DNA of 64,000 nucleotides. Origin: Heliocidaris tuberculata. Taxonomy: Eukaryota; Echinodermata; Echinoidea; Camarodonta; Echinometridae. Of this stretch, positions 50,480 to 62,177 are shown piece by piece; the first letter of the stretch is position 1, and each line of letters begins with the position of its first letter. The DNA lies in contig CM046842.1 of NCBI GenBank assembly GCA_025618425.1, forward strand, positions 34,203,688 to 34,267,687, given 5' to 3'. Under the pieces are notes generated by a model. The model did not search any database. It was not told the origin of the DNA and was given only the letters and a program-made list of their open reading frames with translations. The translations under genes and the position numbers were made by a program.

Positions 50480-52190
50480 ACTATGCTGTAGATAGGAACA
50501 ATTCTGGGCAATTCCACGGTAACGGAATTACAAATGAGATATTTTTATCACATTTTCGAAGTTTGTGCACTAATTTTGTAATTTGGTCCCATTCCTACCA
50601 TTCAATAATCTTCAGATACCCAATTTTTTTTTTCACTTACATTGATCCTGGTATATACCGTGGTAACGGAATTACCAGAGAATGGTGGCATTTTTAGATG
50701 TCTCTTTTCAATTCAATATCCTCTGAAATGTACAAGACAATTAATCTAGATTCATGTTCGATTCAGCTTTGTGTTTTTTCAATTTTAATTGTGATAGGAA
50801 CGTATTTAAGAATAAAATAACAGATATGTAGTATTTGCTCTTTTTCCTAGATAAATCATTGGTAACGGAAATAATCTTCTGAAATTTACTAAGAAAACTA
50901 AAGGTTCTTCAATATCCCGTAAACTTAAATGTTGATAAATTCTTATTAGCATTCTCAAGTGAATGAAACATATCAAAATGAGTACCATAAGGTCTTTATG
51001 AAAAGGTATGTGTGAATATACTGGAAATGGGTAAAACAACAAAGTTTTAGTTGAGGTAAGCAGCAACTGCTGGGGTTTTTTCAGTTGAGTTGCAGGAATT
51101 TAATCATCAGCGTAAATAAACATGATTATTATTAAAAAAAGACTATATTCTATATTACAAATTGGCATAATAGCTATGGTAACGGAATTACGTAATATTT
51201 GAACTAAATACTAACTCAATCATTCATTCTTGGCGTATGAAGATTCATGAAGATGTTCCTCTATTAAGTAAAATTCTTAAAATGATAGACTTGCAAGTTA
51301 GTCACCTAATCTCTCTAAACCATCAAAAGGAGAAACTTTAAAGGCGCTGTGAACGATTGACATGCAAAAGCAAAACAGCAAACAGGTGTGATTGAGTGAT
51401 GATATGGTAAAGTGCATTTATATCTTACATGTGTGTGAAAATCACTTGGAAAACCTAATTATCTGTAAAGCTAAAGCCAGCTTTATAGTTTTAATGTTTA
51501 TTCTGTATCAATATCTGTCAGAATATAAATAAAAGAAAATTCAACAGAGTTTGCAAATTTTTGACAGGAACTCTAATGACAGAATCTTAAGTAAATGAAT
51601 GGTAAGTGAATATTCAAACTTACATGTACCAAGAACAAAGAAAGAACAAACAAACAAACAAACAGATAAAAACAGCGTTTTATAATAAATTGGACTCTTT
51701 TTCATAAAATCGATGTCGTTTAAAACTGAAACATTCCTCTTTTCTAGAACCTTATGTAAAGTAATGTAATTGTAGTAGTAGATATTGTAGTAGATTTTAA
51801 ACACGGTTCCTGAAAATACTGGTTTGATATAATTATGTCTCCTACCTTGGAACACATGTTACGTACACATAGAGGATTATTATAATAATGAAAGTGAATG
51901 CATGAGACAAAAATTGAACAAAGTATCTATTTCATCATAATCATTACATTGTCCAAAATGTTTGGTAAACAGCAAAAATCATGTAACTTCAAACATGCAT
52001 TGTGCAAATTCTGAATGAGATGGGGAAAAGTTTTTTCAGTTTCTTTTGATTTAAGTATTTGGCTATTTGGAACAATTAAAGCGATCTTTATTTGTATAAA
52101 TCTATAATTAACTGATTTTGCCCTTCTCATGTGGAATTGCCCTTCTGTATAATGAAGTTTCCTAATCATCACAATTACAAGCAATAATCT
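50480..52190. repeat. Dispersed repeat family carrying GGTAACGGAATTA
   Basis: The motif GGTAACGGAA(T/A) occurs at about 50519, 50665, 50862 and 51179. The segment 51950-52180 is the inverted relative of 63311-63581: it shares, in reverse complement, GGCAATTCCACATG, CAAATAxxCAAAT and the ACTTTTCCC-CATCTCA block. No frame with a recognisable product lies here, so I treat the stretch as decayed copies of one non-coding element. Confidence 0.5.
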
Positions 52191-52322
52191 ATCTGAAAAT
52201 TACAATCAGTTGCAATGAGACGCAGATAGCAGGTTTACAAACTTTTACATCACACTTTGTTCCGAACTTGCAAGCTGTTTCTAGTCACACGCCATATTTC
52301 AAATATGACAATTCTTTAATAC

Positions 52323-52455
52323 TACAGTCACACCAACAAGACAGACGCCACATCGACAACAGACCGAACAAAAAGTTCCATTGCCACCAACGGCCAAAAA
52401 TCGGTCGGTTTGTAGTCGGTGTGGGGTCGGTTTGGCGGTGTGACTGTGGTTTTAG
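52323..52455. mobile_element. Short MITE with ~48-bp imperfect inverted termini
   Basis: Left arm ACAGTCACACCAACAAGAC and right arm (reverse complement) ACAGTCACACCGCCAAACC continue to align through the CACA(T/C)CGAC and ACCGA segments. Almost the whole 133 bp is palindromic. Target duplication not resolved. Confidence 0.7.
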
Positions 52456-52949
52456 GGCAGTCCTTTGGGACATTTCTTGCCATAAGGATAATGAGAATAA
52501 TGAAAAGGCTCCAAAATTATTAGTCACCTTCACGTGAGCTTTACCTTCTCTTCAATTCCTAAAACTGTGGTTGACCTAAAATATATTTACAACATAGAAT
52601 GTGTTCCTTGATGTACATAGACTAGCCTTATGCCATGACCGTTTTATCTTACAAATACTGTTTTCCCTCGAGTCGAATACAAATACGATACGAATATGAT
52701 TTTCACTGCAAAATAACATCAATTTTTCCTTAAGTAAACGCTGATATTTTTCTTGAAATTTTAGGAGATGATTTTTTTTTCTTCCCTTCGTCTATGTATG
52801 TTTTTTCACCAAGATGTACAGAAGTCAACACACCACACACCGCACACTATAAAAAAAGAGTAAATTGCCGTTTTACCTAGTCCTAATTTAGTCAAAAAAT
52901 TATGTCCAAGTAGCATTGTCTTTATGTATAAGTAGAAAAAATGACAACA

Positions 52950-53970
52950 AACCAGGTTTGTTCAGTGTGTGGATAAACCCACCAGAGGCACAAAGACACT
53001 GGATAAGATCATCAACAACATCAGCGATCACTACGAGCCGCCGATCGCGTCGTCTCCTTTGGGTGCAGGCCTCACTGCAATGGGAAACGTCATGGGTTCT
53101 AACGTTATCCATAGACGCACAACCAGACCAGTGAAATACAGTGACATCCAAGAGTTCGGAATGAAATCACGTGGAAACGCAAATGACAAGTGTAATGCAT
53201 GCTACGCTATACTATTCCCAATGATTGACAGAGATTTTCAAACATGCACCGTCAAACAACATGACACTCAGGAACAAACCATGGATGCCTCCTTCCATTA
53301 GGTCGTTAATCTAAGTACGCCAAAGGGCTTTTTCTATGGGAGAGAAAGGTGAATCGAATTAGGACTACTACAAAAAAATCATCTTAGAAAACTGGAAAAT
53401 ACAAACCCAGCGTCATCGTACTGGCATATTAGGGCAATGACAACTGGCCAGACTGGATCTCCGCTTCCACGTAGCGATGGGACTTCCCTACATGACTTCA
53501 ACGTAGTGGCGAATAAGATCAGCAATTTCTTTGTGAACATTGCAAACGACATTCCTAGACTAGACTCATCCAGTCTGCCGTAATTCTGTCTGCGGATCGA
53601 CCACTTCCAGTAGTTCAGCCATGGGAAGTTTATCGCGATTTGAAACTGATGAAACAGCGGAAAGCTCCTGAACCGGATCAAGGAGGTACTAGGCAAGCTC
53701 CTTGCTCGTACCAGCATGACCAGGACGTTGGAAAAGGGCACATGTTATCCCCATACCCACGTCATCTCAAGCATCTATCGATAACCTTAGACCAGCATCT
53801 CTGACAGATCCTGTGGCCAAGGGAGCTGAAAATTCATAGCCAAATGGACTTTTAACGTTATGGAGGACACCATAGACCCATCGCAATTCGGCAACATGGG
53901 AGGTATCTCAAAGTCTCACTACTTGATTGATCTACTTCAAATGGTTCATAGTAACGCCGTTATAAAGCCA
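52950..53970 (+). pseudogene. Decayed LINE ORF2 (CR1/RTE-like reverse transcriptase)
   Basis: Plus-strand remnants in several frames. GTKTLDKIINNISDHYEPP near 52985-53045 is typical of the linker after the endonuclease. A stretch with MTTGQTGSPLPRSDGTSLHD and NKISNFFVNIANDIPRL follows at about 53435-53570. KFIAKWTFNVMEDTIDPSQF and GNMGGISKSHYLIDLLQMVH come at about 53825-53950, the start of the RT domain. Many stops and frame changes; the catalytic aspartates are not reached before the sequence breaks off near 53970 into pyrimidine repeats. Clade assignment is tentative. Confidence 0.75.
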
Positions 53971-53974
53971 AAAT

Positions 53975-54117
53975 GATAAATCTCCCTCCTGCTCATTTAT
54001 TTTTATTTTTCTCTATCTTGTCCTCTTCCTTTCTATTTCTTTTCTCTCCCTCTCCCCCCCCCTCTCTCTCTCTCTCTCTCATTCTCTCACCCCCCCTCTC
54101 TTTTCATTCTCTCATAC

Positions 54118-54155
<38 letters not shown>

Positions 54156-54193
54156 CACTCATACCCTCTCTAACCCCCCCCCCCCTCTCTCTC

Positions 54194-54231
<38 letters not shown>

Positions 54232-54252
54232 ATTCACTCATACCCTCTCTAA

Positions 54253-54283
<31 letters not shown>

Positions 54284-54420
54284 GTCCCTCTTCAGACTCT
54301 CTCTTTCTTTCTCTCTCTCTCTCTCTCTCTCTTGCTTTTTTCTTCTTTTTTTTCTATTTCTCTTCTGTCCTCTTTTTTTTCTCTTTCTCTTTCCCTCTTC
54401 ACCTCTCTTGATTTTTTTTT
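53975..54420. repeat. Pyrimidine-rich (CT)n and C-run microsatellite block
   Basis: Compound (CT)n arrays interrupted by C runs, with the segment CATTCACTCATACCCTCTCTAAC repeated near 54150 and 54230. No gene. Confidence 0.9.
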
Positions 54421-55860
54421 TTTTTTACAGTTGGTTAAATTCATAATAATGACCTTTTATGTATCGCATAAAGCTTACTCTCTTCAAATCTAAAAATCAT
54501 ATAATTGTTCGATATTGTCACAACATGTTGCTATTGCTATTGTGATTTTTGATATTTTGTTATTGCGGGTTTTATTTTTTATGCTCGAGGGTCTGAATGT
54601 ACAGAATAGAAAAATCATCTCTCTTAGGAGTCCTTTTAAGGATTTATGTCGTTTTGAGGTGAAAATCAACGCTCAAAATCGTAATGTCCACTCTTAAAAG
54701 AGGTTTTTGAACCAATTGGGGAGTGGATTCCATTAAAAAATAGAGTTGATTCAACTCCACAAAACAAAGCGATCGCCAGTATGAATTTCCACTCATTTAT
54801 ATATTTTAGAGTGGGTAACCAGAGCGAAAGACAAGATGAACGCAGTCAGGACGAAGATGGCGCTGTTCATTGAGGGAAGTCAAGTTGGGTTCTGGACGAC
54901 CTTGAACGCCAGCAGCAAGATTTTGAATTCATGTCATGAAGTTTGTTTGTTTGTTTTTGTGTTTGTGTTTTTGTTTTTCTTTTCGGGGTCTTTTTTCTTT
55001 CTTGTCTTTTTGATGCTGTTGAAATCATCCTGTTCCATGGTACCCTGTTTATAGGTTTTTCTCCAACCACTACTGCTGGATTCGCACACCGCTCAGAGTG
55101 AGTTTGGAAAATCCGTTTTCAATTCTTGTTTCTGCAAACAACAAAAAAAGCTCGAGACAAAACAGTGTTGAACTCAATGCATATGAAAACGATAATAATG
55201 GCCTGAAAAAATGCTCTAAATGCACCACAAGTTCTTGGTGCTTCACTATGTTTCATGTGGGGAACGTGGAACGGGTAACCAAGGACATTCCCCATGACCA
55301 ATAGCCCTCGAGACCCACAACATCGGTTGTCAAAAGTTGTCAAAAGGCCGGCAGGGAGACCGACTTGATAGTCTCGTAGGCTGGACTGGGTTGTCGGTCT
55401 AATGGGCTGCTGGTTGCCTAGACTTTAGTTGATATGGATAATAAAGGACTTTTCGTCATATTTGCACGCAGAAGCTCATGCCTAGTTTGTAACCCCCCCC
55501 CCCCCCACCCCCTCAACAGTGTTCTTACTTTATCGACACAAATACTTTACATACGATTTTTTGTTGTTGTTGTTATTGAAATGATCTTTATTTGCCTATG
55601 CATACTGCACTGTGAATAAACATACAGATCCATATTCATAATCCACAAGCACTTGGATATACAGGATTTACTTTACATTCAAGCAAGGTAAATTTACGTT
55701 CATCACTGAAAATGATTCTGTTTAATGGAAACATGTAGTTGGGTCTGGCGAACACCTTTATTTCATGTTTTACTCTAACCTTTACATTTCCTTCGCTGTA
55801 GCCCTTCTGTATTATCACTTTCAATACACTATTAATACACGATTGTACTCAAGACATGTT
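54421..55860. other. No supported gene
   Basis: A stretch at 54808-54940 after a TATATATTTTAG acceptor-like site stays open and reads WVTRAKDKMNAVRTKMALF, but it runs into T-rich low-complexity sequence and has no recognised domain. C run at about 55494-55506. Confidence 0.4.
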
Positions 55861-55868
55861 AACTGTAC

Positions 55869-56376
55869 ATTTTTTTAATCATCACTTTATTTAACATTCA
55901 AATCAAACAAAGGAACATAGATATGTGCAGTGAACAGAGAAGAATACGCACAGGTCATGAAGTAATTAATTACATGCAGGGCAACATAACTTAAATACGA
56001 TAGAGAATAAATAAAATTATGACATATTAACGATATAAACAGATATTCAAGTTTCGGGCACTGGTAAATAAGTAAAACTTAAAATAAACGAATCATGAGG
56101 AAATAAGTTATAGACAAAGTATAAATATAAAATTCATAAAAAATGAATGAACACATCGTAACATTAGGCGGTGGTCACATCCTGATCGACAGTGACATAC
56201 GACAACTCCAAGCGCACACCGAATACCCGGACAGGGGCAACGTCCATGACGACAAGGGCGGCCATGCCCAGCGACGAACCACCGCCGAACCCAACGACCC
56301 CCATCGTCGTCTCCACAGGTACACCAATATGCGCATAAAATCGACGCCGTCACCATCGACCAAAAGCGACCATCAT
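55869..56376 (-). pseudogene. Possible 3' gene fragment or retrocopy with 3' UTR and poly(A) signal
   Basis: A GC-rich island (about 56160-56380) in AT-rich DNA. On the minus strand a frame is open from 56349 to the stop at 56164-56166, reading AHIGVPVETTMGVVGFGG, then MAALVVMDVAPVRVFGVRLE. The same frame extends upstream to an ATG at 56374-56376, broken by one TGA at 56350-56352. Below the stop there is about 270 bp of AT-rich sequence, then AATAAA (minus strand, at 55886-55891) and a short A run. This looks like a coding end plus 3' UTR, either a last exon or a retrocopy. The product is not recognised, and the plus strand also has a long frame here, so the strand is inferred. Confidence 0.35.
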
Positions 56377-56510
56377 CTTAGATCCGTTTCATCGAGAGAG
56401 GAACCAACATGGGAATAGAATTGTAGACTTGACAGTACTTGTTAATACAAAAAAGAAAAAAGGTCTTGTCTATACTCTATGAAAATACTATGTCAAGTAT
56501 TGTTGTATTA

Positions 56511-56926
56511 AGGCCACCGCACACCTTACTATTGGCCTGCGATCCGATTTGTGAAATAAATCGCTATGGCACTAAATATTGGCATTTTAACAAATAAAAT
56601 CTACCCTAGTCAGGTTCTGAAAGTAAAATGAATACTAAACATAGGGTTTGGGTGAGCTGTCAGCTTTCTACAGGGAATAAGGGCAAAATTAGTTACAAAT
56701 CGTAGACAGTCGTATGATTTTTGTGACGTCACTACGACTCGGAGCCGATTTGGCCATTCCACCTACTAGAAAACTGGGCAAAGGCCGTATTATCGATTTT
56801 ACTATCTGTATGACCATTCAGACCCTCAATATAAAATATTTTTTCGTTTTTAAAAGGATTTGTCAAATGATATTACATTTTCTTCTGAAATGGTTCGCAG
56901 ACCGATCGTAAGGTGTGCGGTGGCCT
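56511..56926. mobile_element. PIF/Harbinger-type MITE, 416 bp
   Basis: Termini AGGCCACCGCACACCTTAC at 56511 and its inverse GTAAGGTGTGCGGTGGCCT ending at 56926, each flanked by TTA (56508-56510, 56927-56929). A 3-bp TTA duplication is the Harbinger signature. The 65-codon frame inside has no transposase features. Confidence 0.82.
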
Positions 56927-57339
56927 TTAGATGATACAATAACCAATAAATATATTTCACCTTTATTTCATCTGTTTCATCTTTTAGAACATGGTGCTGA
57001 TGCATATACCCTAACACTATGGACATATGGAATTGTAACGTAGTATGGGCAAATACATAAATGTTAAGAAGCTATGTACACTACACTGCGCCTTCTTCCC
57101 TGTAATTTTGCAAGTTCTTGATTGTACTGATACTACTTTATATGCATGTTAGTTTTACTATTTGAACATATGTTGAATGTTGTCAAAATCAATGAAAAAA
57201 AATAAATGTTAATTTGAAGGAAAAAAAAATGTAAGAACAAGTGAAGACCGAGATGTGATTACCTATTTTTTTTTTTTTAAGTGTGAGGGAATGCATGGTG
57301 TTACACGTGGAGAGTGATCATGACTCTACATATCCTACA

Positions 57340-57627
57340 CTAGGCCCGATGGTGTGTCACTTCATATTCATATTCGTTAGTGGAGTCGAAAATGACCCCC
57401 TAATTTGCATACTTTCAAAAATTATTTTCCACAAAATATGATCCCCTTTCCTGAAAAACAGGTACAAAGTGGGCTCTAAAGATAACCCTATTCGGGGCTT
57501 TAATATCGAGTATAAATTTACAAAAAGGATCCCTAGCTATTTTGCGGAATTGGGCTTATTTCATTCGGATTCTGACTATCCTGCGTACACGAAGTCGATA
57601 TGAAGTAAGACCACCGGACACTAGGGG
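57340..57627. mobile_element. Probable MITE with imperfect ~38-bp termini
   Basis: The left end GGCCCGATGGTGTGTCACTT faces a right end whose reverse complement is TCCGGTGGTCTTACTTCATA; alignment continues through ACTTCATAT. CACTA precedes the left end and follows the right end, a possible 5-bp duplication. The superfamily is uncertain. Confidence 0.5.
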
Positions 57628-58137
57628 TCACAAAACTGAATTCATTTCTTCACTCCAAATAATTGACCTGTTATTCCGGAAAAGTTATTCCGGAAAAAAA
57701 ATGCTAAAATGAAACTAAAATAAAACCAAAACTCTTTAGAATATCGAAACTTCCCGAAAAACTACCCTTTGGAAGGCGAGCATTCTGCGGGAAAAGGAAG
57801 CTCTGCAAAAGGAAACTTATTGACAACTCTTACTATTCAGTCACAATCCGCATATGATGTTTAGCCTCCATTTAACAATTAATTTGTAGGGCAATAGTAC
57901 CAATCACTCTCCTTGTTTTAGTATTGAAGTCTCACTTCCTTTCTGTTCTCAATTGAGTTGAGATCAATTCATATCAGACTTTCTTAGTATACAACACATA
58001 ACCAGAGCATTTACATATCAACTTTAGTTTCTGAAGATGATTAGAAATAATAAATGGTCGAAAACAGTTTTCTTTCTAGCCCTCTACTGCCGTGGAAATA
58101 ACAGAGCCTGAAAATGTATTATTAATTGGTGATTACA
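57628..58137. other. Region downstream of the IL-17 gene
   Basis: AT-rich, including its likely 3' UTR on the minus strand. A 15-bp direct repeat GTTATTCCGGAAAA lies near 57671 and 57686. No other exon was seen and no clear poly(A) signal was fixed. Confidence 0.4.
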
Positions 58138-59227
58138 TCAGTTGATGTTCATTCGAGATGCTAATCTTTCGCAGACACAAGCCATAGGAACCGGTTCAAA
58201 TTGGTGTTCATATCTAAGCACATGAAAAGAAAGAGAATAAAACGGTTCAAGCCGGTACTCTATACGAAGGCAATAAAAAAGGACAATTATTTTTTTAATA
58301 TCCAAGGAAAATGATTAATAGGAAATGAGTAATATTGTTAAAAAATTTGAAACGAAAATGTAAAAACAAACATTAACTTTCTGATTTTTCGTCAGATTTC
58401 ATCAAACTTTCACAAGTCTTTATTTTCCGATTTTTTTACTTTTCTTGCAATGTAGTTTAGATTTTCCTTGTTTCGATTACGAGAAAATACATCGACGGTT
58501 TCCTACGTTTAGAATACTGACCTTAAAATGCCGTCAATGCACTCGCCAGTCCGTCTCAATACAGGATGATTGTGAATCACAGGACGACAGAGATCACGAT
58601 TGGATGAGAAGACGCCTAACTCGGGGTTAATGCACTCTTGACATTCACATTGTACGAACATGATTTCCCTCGGATACCTGTTGAAAGGTCAAAGTTCGAT
58701 GCTATTATGGTATGGTTACTTTTTCTGACATCTACATTTTGTACCATTCAGACAACTTCAGGGTGCATTTTAAAACAATAATCGCTACCAAAGTAAGGTT
58801 TGATATTCATTTTATTTTCTATTTAGTTATCTATATATTTATTTTTACTTAGTTTCCATATCATTTGTACCATCACCATACGGATTCGTGTATTAATCAC
58901 GGGTATAAATTGATATAACATATTGCGGTACATTTAAAATATTTGACATATAACGGTATAATTTTCATTCACTTCACTAGAGGTTACAAAAAACAGAAGA
59001 AATGTGCTGCTTGCCACAAGTGGAGAGTAACGAATCTGCAAATTTTTAATTGCACATGCGCTCGCCTGTAAAATGGCGTCTGTCTGGAATGCTCCGAAGT
59101 TGTGCAAAGAATATTCATTTTGACTGCTGATTCATATTTGAATTCAATCACCAAGCTAATAGTACGCACCCAAAAGCGTTTGGATCGGCTACTTGATACT
59201 AAACAGGTGAAAAATTTAGTATTTTTA

Positions 59228-59290
<63 letters not shown>

Positions 59291-60214
59291 TTATTATTTC
59301 TTTTATTTTTTATCATTATTATCATTATAAATGTTATCATTATTGCTGTTATTAATATAGGTTTTCCCTCCCATTTTCGTCACCTCTTCATGCAATTACA
59401 TCAATTTTCAATCCAATGTCATCCGGAGAAGCTTACTGCGTTCAAATCCGAAGTTTAATTTCGTCAAATTGTCATTCATTTTTGTCTTTTTCGATGAAAT
59501 TTATAAAAAAAAAAAGCATTCAAATTCGTCAGTTGTCACTGAAATTCGTCTCTGCAGCTAAGCGAGTTAGGAATTCTGGGATCAAATTCGTCCTTTTTCA
59601 AACAAATTCGATGTTTTGTCATTCCAATTTGTCAAGTGTTATATGGGCCTTTATATGGAGGGTAAACCATGTATTTATACTTTTTTTTTTTTTTTTTTTT
59701 ACTTTTTCGTGATATTTTCCGGTCCCGTTAAGATATGTACTCACTGTATTGCGATCACACACTTACAACGAAGACATATGGGTTTTTTATGTATGATAAA
59801 AGCGATGTAAATGTGATAAGTAAACGATTCGACTAAGGCAATAATTATACCGTATATCTCGGAGATGGTTTTGAGCGAAACTTTGACGAAAATGAATGCC
59901 AACAGACGAAACTGATTTTGCTGTCTCATGCTCAGCTATACTGTAGAGTGACCGACGAATTTGAATTGCAATTGACGAAAACGTATGACAAAGCACGAAT
60001 ATGAATCGAGCATTCGCACATTCCAGTGTCCGGAATGAAATTGAAAACACTTTTGTTTAATTGAATTAAATGGTGATGAATGGGCAGGAAAACCTTTAAT
60101 TTTATTGTTATTATTGTTATAATTATCATTATTATTATTATTGTTATCATCATTATTATTGTTATTATTATTATTATCATTATTATTATCATTATCAATA
60201 TTATTATTACTATA

Positions 60215-60250
<36 letters not shown>

Positions 60251-60552
60251 GTTATTATTATTATCATCATTATCATTATTGTTATTATTATCATCATTAT
60301 CATTATTGTTATTATTATTATTATCATCATTATTATTGCTATTATTATTATTATTATCTATTATCATTATTATTATTATTGTTATTATTAATACTTCTAT
60401 TATTATTTTGAACTCGTTATATGTATACCTCTTTTTTTATTGTTAGTTCTCTTTATGTTTATTATATATTTCTCAATATGTCACAGGACTATAATGTGAA
60501 AGAGCCTATGTGCTGATTGTTTTAATGAATGAATAAATAAATGAGATAAATT

Positions 60553-60584
<32 letters not shown>

Positions 60585-61236
60585 TATTATTGCTATTCTC
60601 AGACCCACCTATTCATGTCACTATGAAGAACATAACGCCAAGGACATAATGACCTGACCTCCATCGCAGGATCCATAGAGTTTAGAAAGTACCGAGGGCA
60701 CTCTGACATAGAATGTACATACGTTGTAAAGTTGTAGTCGTAACTCCGTAGAATAGCCTCTGCCGAGGAGCCGAGAGGCATCGGGAACAGAACTCGTGCA
60801 TTTTCGGCCAGGGTCGGGTCTTTGGCAAGCGCTGACGCCAAAATGGAGGTAAGTTCGGTCGCGTTCGGTTCTCGACACGAGACGTTGCCATGGTTACTTC
60901 TCTCGACGGCTGGTAAACTGTTCACCATTGGCATTACAAAAATACAGCCAGCAGTAAGAATAACATAGGTGATGAACGAATCCTAAAATATGATTGGAGA
61001 GAAAAATCAGCTTTTAGACAAAATAGACATGGATTACCTTCAAAAGCAAAACTTATTCCACTAACATGACTTGCAAGAGGTTACATTTCAAAATAAAATT
61101 AAAAATGCAAGTGAACACACAATCCAACCCCCCAACCCCTATTTCTTTGCCCATCTCTCTCTCTCTCTCTCTCTTTCTCTCTCGCTTTCTTTTTCTCTTT
61201 CTCTCACTCTCTCTTTCTCTCTCTTTCTCTTCCCCT

Positions 61237-61279
<43 letters not shown>

Positions 61280-61699
61280 ATTTTTCTTCAAAATTAATGA
61301 ATGCCTTTCAAAAATAATAATAATAACGACATAAAGTTGTGGTTCATTACTGAATTGAATGGTCATGATTATAATTTTATTTCATGAAGAGCATGATACT
61401 TGTAGACTCTTAAATCCATTCACTAATTACCTGTACTAAACTGAGATTAGCTTTTTATAAATATAATTCAAATAACATTTGTCAACGATGACCCTCCTTT
61501 TGAAAAGTAAGTACATTGTGCAATAAATTATCCATAAATATTGTATGCTTTCAGTTAGGTGCAATGGTTCAAACTACTTCAGGATTTTTTTTTTTTTTTT
61601 AATTATCAGAAGCACATTCATTTAGGTCTTGAAAACACTTCCAATAAGGCCTTTCAGACTAAAAACTTCGAGAGCAAAAGTATGCCTTACCTTTTCCAT
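58138..61699 (-). CDS. IL-17-family cytokine, four coding exons
   Basis: Minus-strand exons: 61699-61691, 60982-60609, 58677-58522 and 58213-58138. Introns obey GT-AG (donors GTAAGG, GTGGGT, GTCAGT; acceptors ATTTTAG, TTCAACAG, GTGCTTAG) with phases 0, 2 and 2. The spliced frame has about 204 codons with no internal stop, normal for secreted IL-17. Residues 1-28 form a signal peptide (MEKDSFITYVILTAGCIFV). Hallmarks: CPWRYVLHSD at about 116-125; NRYPREI across exon 2/3; CECQEC at 138-143; DLCRPV near 158; PVLRRTGEC to about 174; PVPMACVCER at about 188-197. CPW, D-x-NRYP and the paired cysteines define the IL-17 fold. IL-17 ligands signal through IL-17 receptors in mucosal and epithelial immunity, and echinoderms have expanded sets. 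Exon 2 alone would appear truncated at a TGA just beyond its donor. Identity is strong; exon 1 (nine coding bases) is the least certain part, though it completes the signal peptide in phase and follows a good promoter. Confidence 0.88.
59219..59345. repeat. (TTA)n microsatellite, IL-17 intron 2
   Basis: Perfect to imperfect TTA units; they create spurious poly-Leu and poly-Asn frames. Confidence 0.95.
59350..60095. mobile_element. Foldback-type repeat in IL-17 intron 2
   Basis: Imperfect long inverted repeat. The left arm starts AGGTTTTCCCTCCCATT near 59359; the right arm ends, in reverse complement, AGGTTTTCCTGCCCATT near 60090. Both arms then share a TTTTCAAT...ATTCCGGA-like block. Multiple AATTCGTC motifs on the left (59458-59640) face GACGAATTTG motifs on the right (59885-59990). 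The element lies between two ATT-rich microsatellites. Arms are diverged; superfamily unknown. Confidence 0.6.
60096..60415. repeat. Imperfect (ATT/GTT/ATC)n microsatellite, IL-17 intron 2
   Basis: About 320 bp of trinucleotide units; poly-Ile, poly-Leu and poly-Asn frames in all readings are artefacts. Confidence 0.95.
60553..60593. repeat. (ATC)n microsatellite just inside IL-17 intron 2
   Basis: About eleven ATC units followed by ATT, starting only about 15 bases beyond the exon 2 donor at 60608. Confidence 0.95.
61153..61274. repeat. (CT)n microsatellite in IL-17 intron 1
   Basis: About 120 bp of CT/CTTT units between exons 1 and 2. Confidence 0.95.
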
Positions 61700-61848
61700 G
61701 TCAAATAATGTAGGGCACAGTCCTATCAGCCAAAAAAGCTCGATTTTCTTTTTACAGTGGGGGTTACGAAAATGTTTTTGCAGCGTTTTAAACTTGATAA
61801 TAATTGTGTTTTCTCAGCTCATTGCAAGCAGATGGTTATCACTCCGAC

Positions 61849-61880
61849 TGATGTCCAATCTTTAATTTCTCGCTTTTATA
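61849..61880 (-). promoter_or_regulatory. Core promoter of the IL-17 gene: TATA box and initiator
   Basis: On the minus strand TATAAAAG (61880-61873) is followed 31 bp later by the initiator-like CATCAGTC, with the predicted start at A 61849. The spacing from TATA to start is canonical. The 5' UTR would be 149 bases (61848-61700) before the ATG at 61699. Confidence 0.65.
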
Positions 61881-62177
61881 CTCATTAGTGCCTTGATTTC
61901 ATTAAGAATGTTAATCACACTTTCCTGAGTGATTTGATAGCCGTTCTAACTTTCATTAAACTTAAGTTCGAGTGTACCGGACATGATCAAACTTGAGAAA
62001 AGTTTCCTCTCCATAAATGTGTTAAAGAGAAGGTTGCGGGGAAAGGTAAAAAATAATTTCTAAGCTTTCTCATTCTCCTTATGTCTGTTTGGAAGAATAT
62101 CATAGAAAAGGTGTCCCTGATAAGAATTGCTCTCCCACTGACGTCATATTCGAAATATGACTAGACATTTTCTGGGG

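Noticed and set aside
59219..60415. Poly-Ile, poly-Leu and poly-Asn frames
   Set aside because: Direct translation of ATT/GTT/ATC microsatellites in IL-17 intron 2.
60599..60608. IL-17 protein truncated at the TGA after NRWV
   Set aside because: That TGA lies beyond a GT donor at 60608; splicing to 58677 restores NRYP and the rest of the domain.
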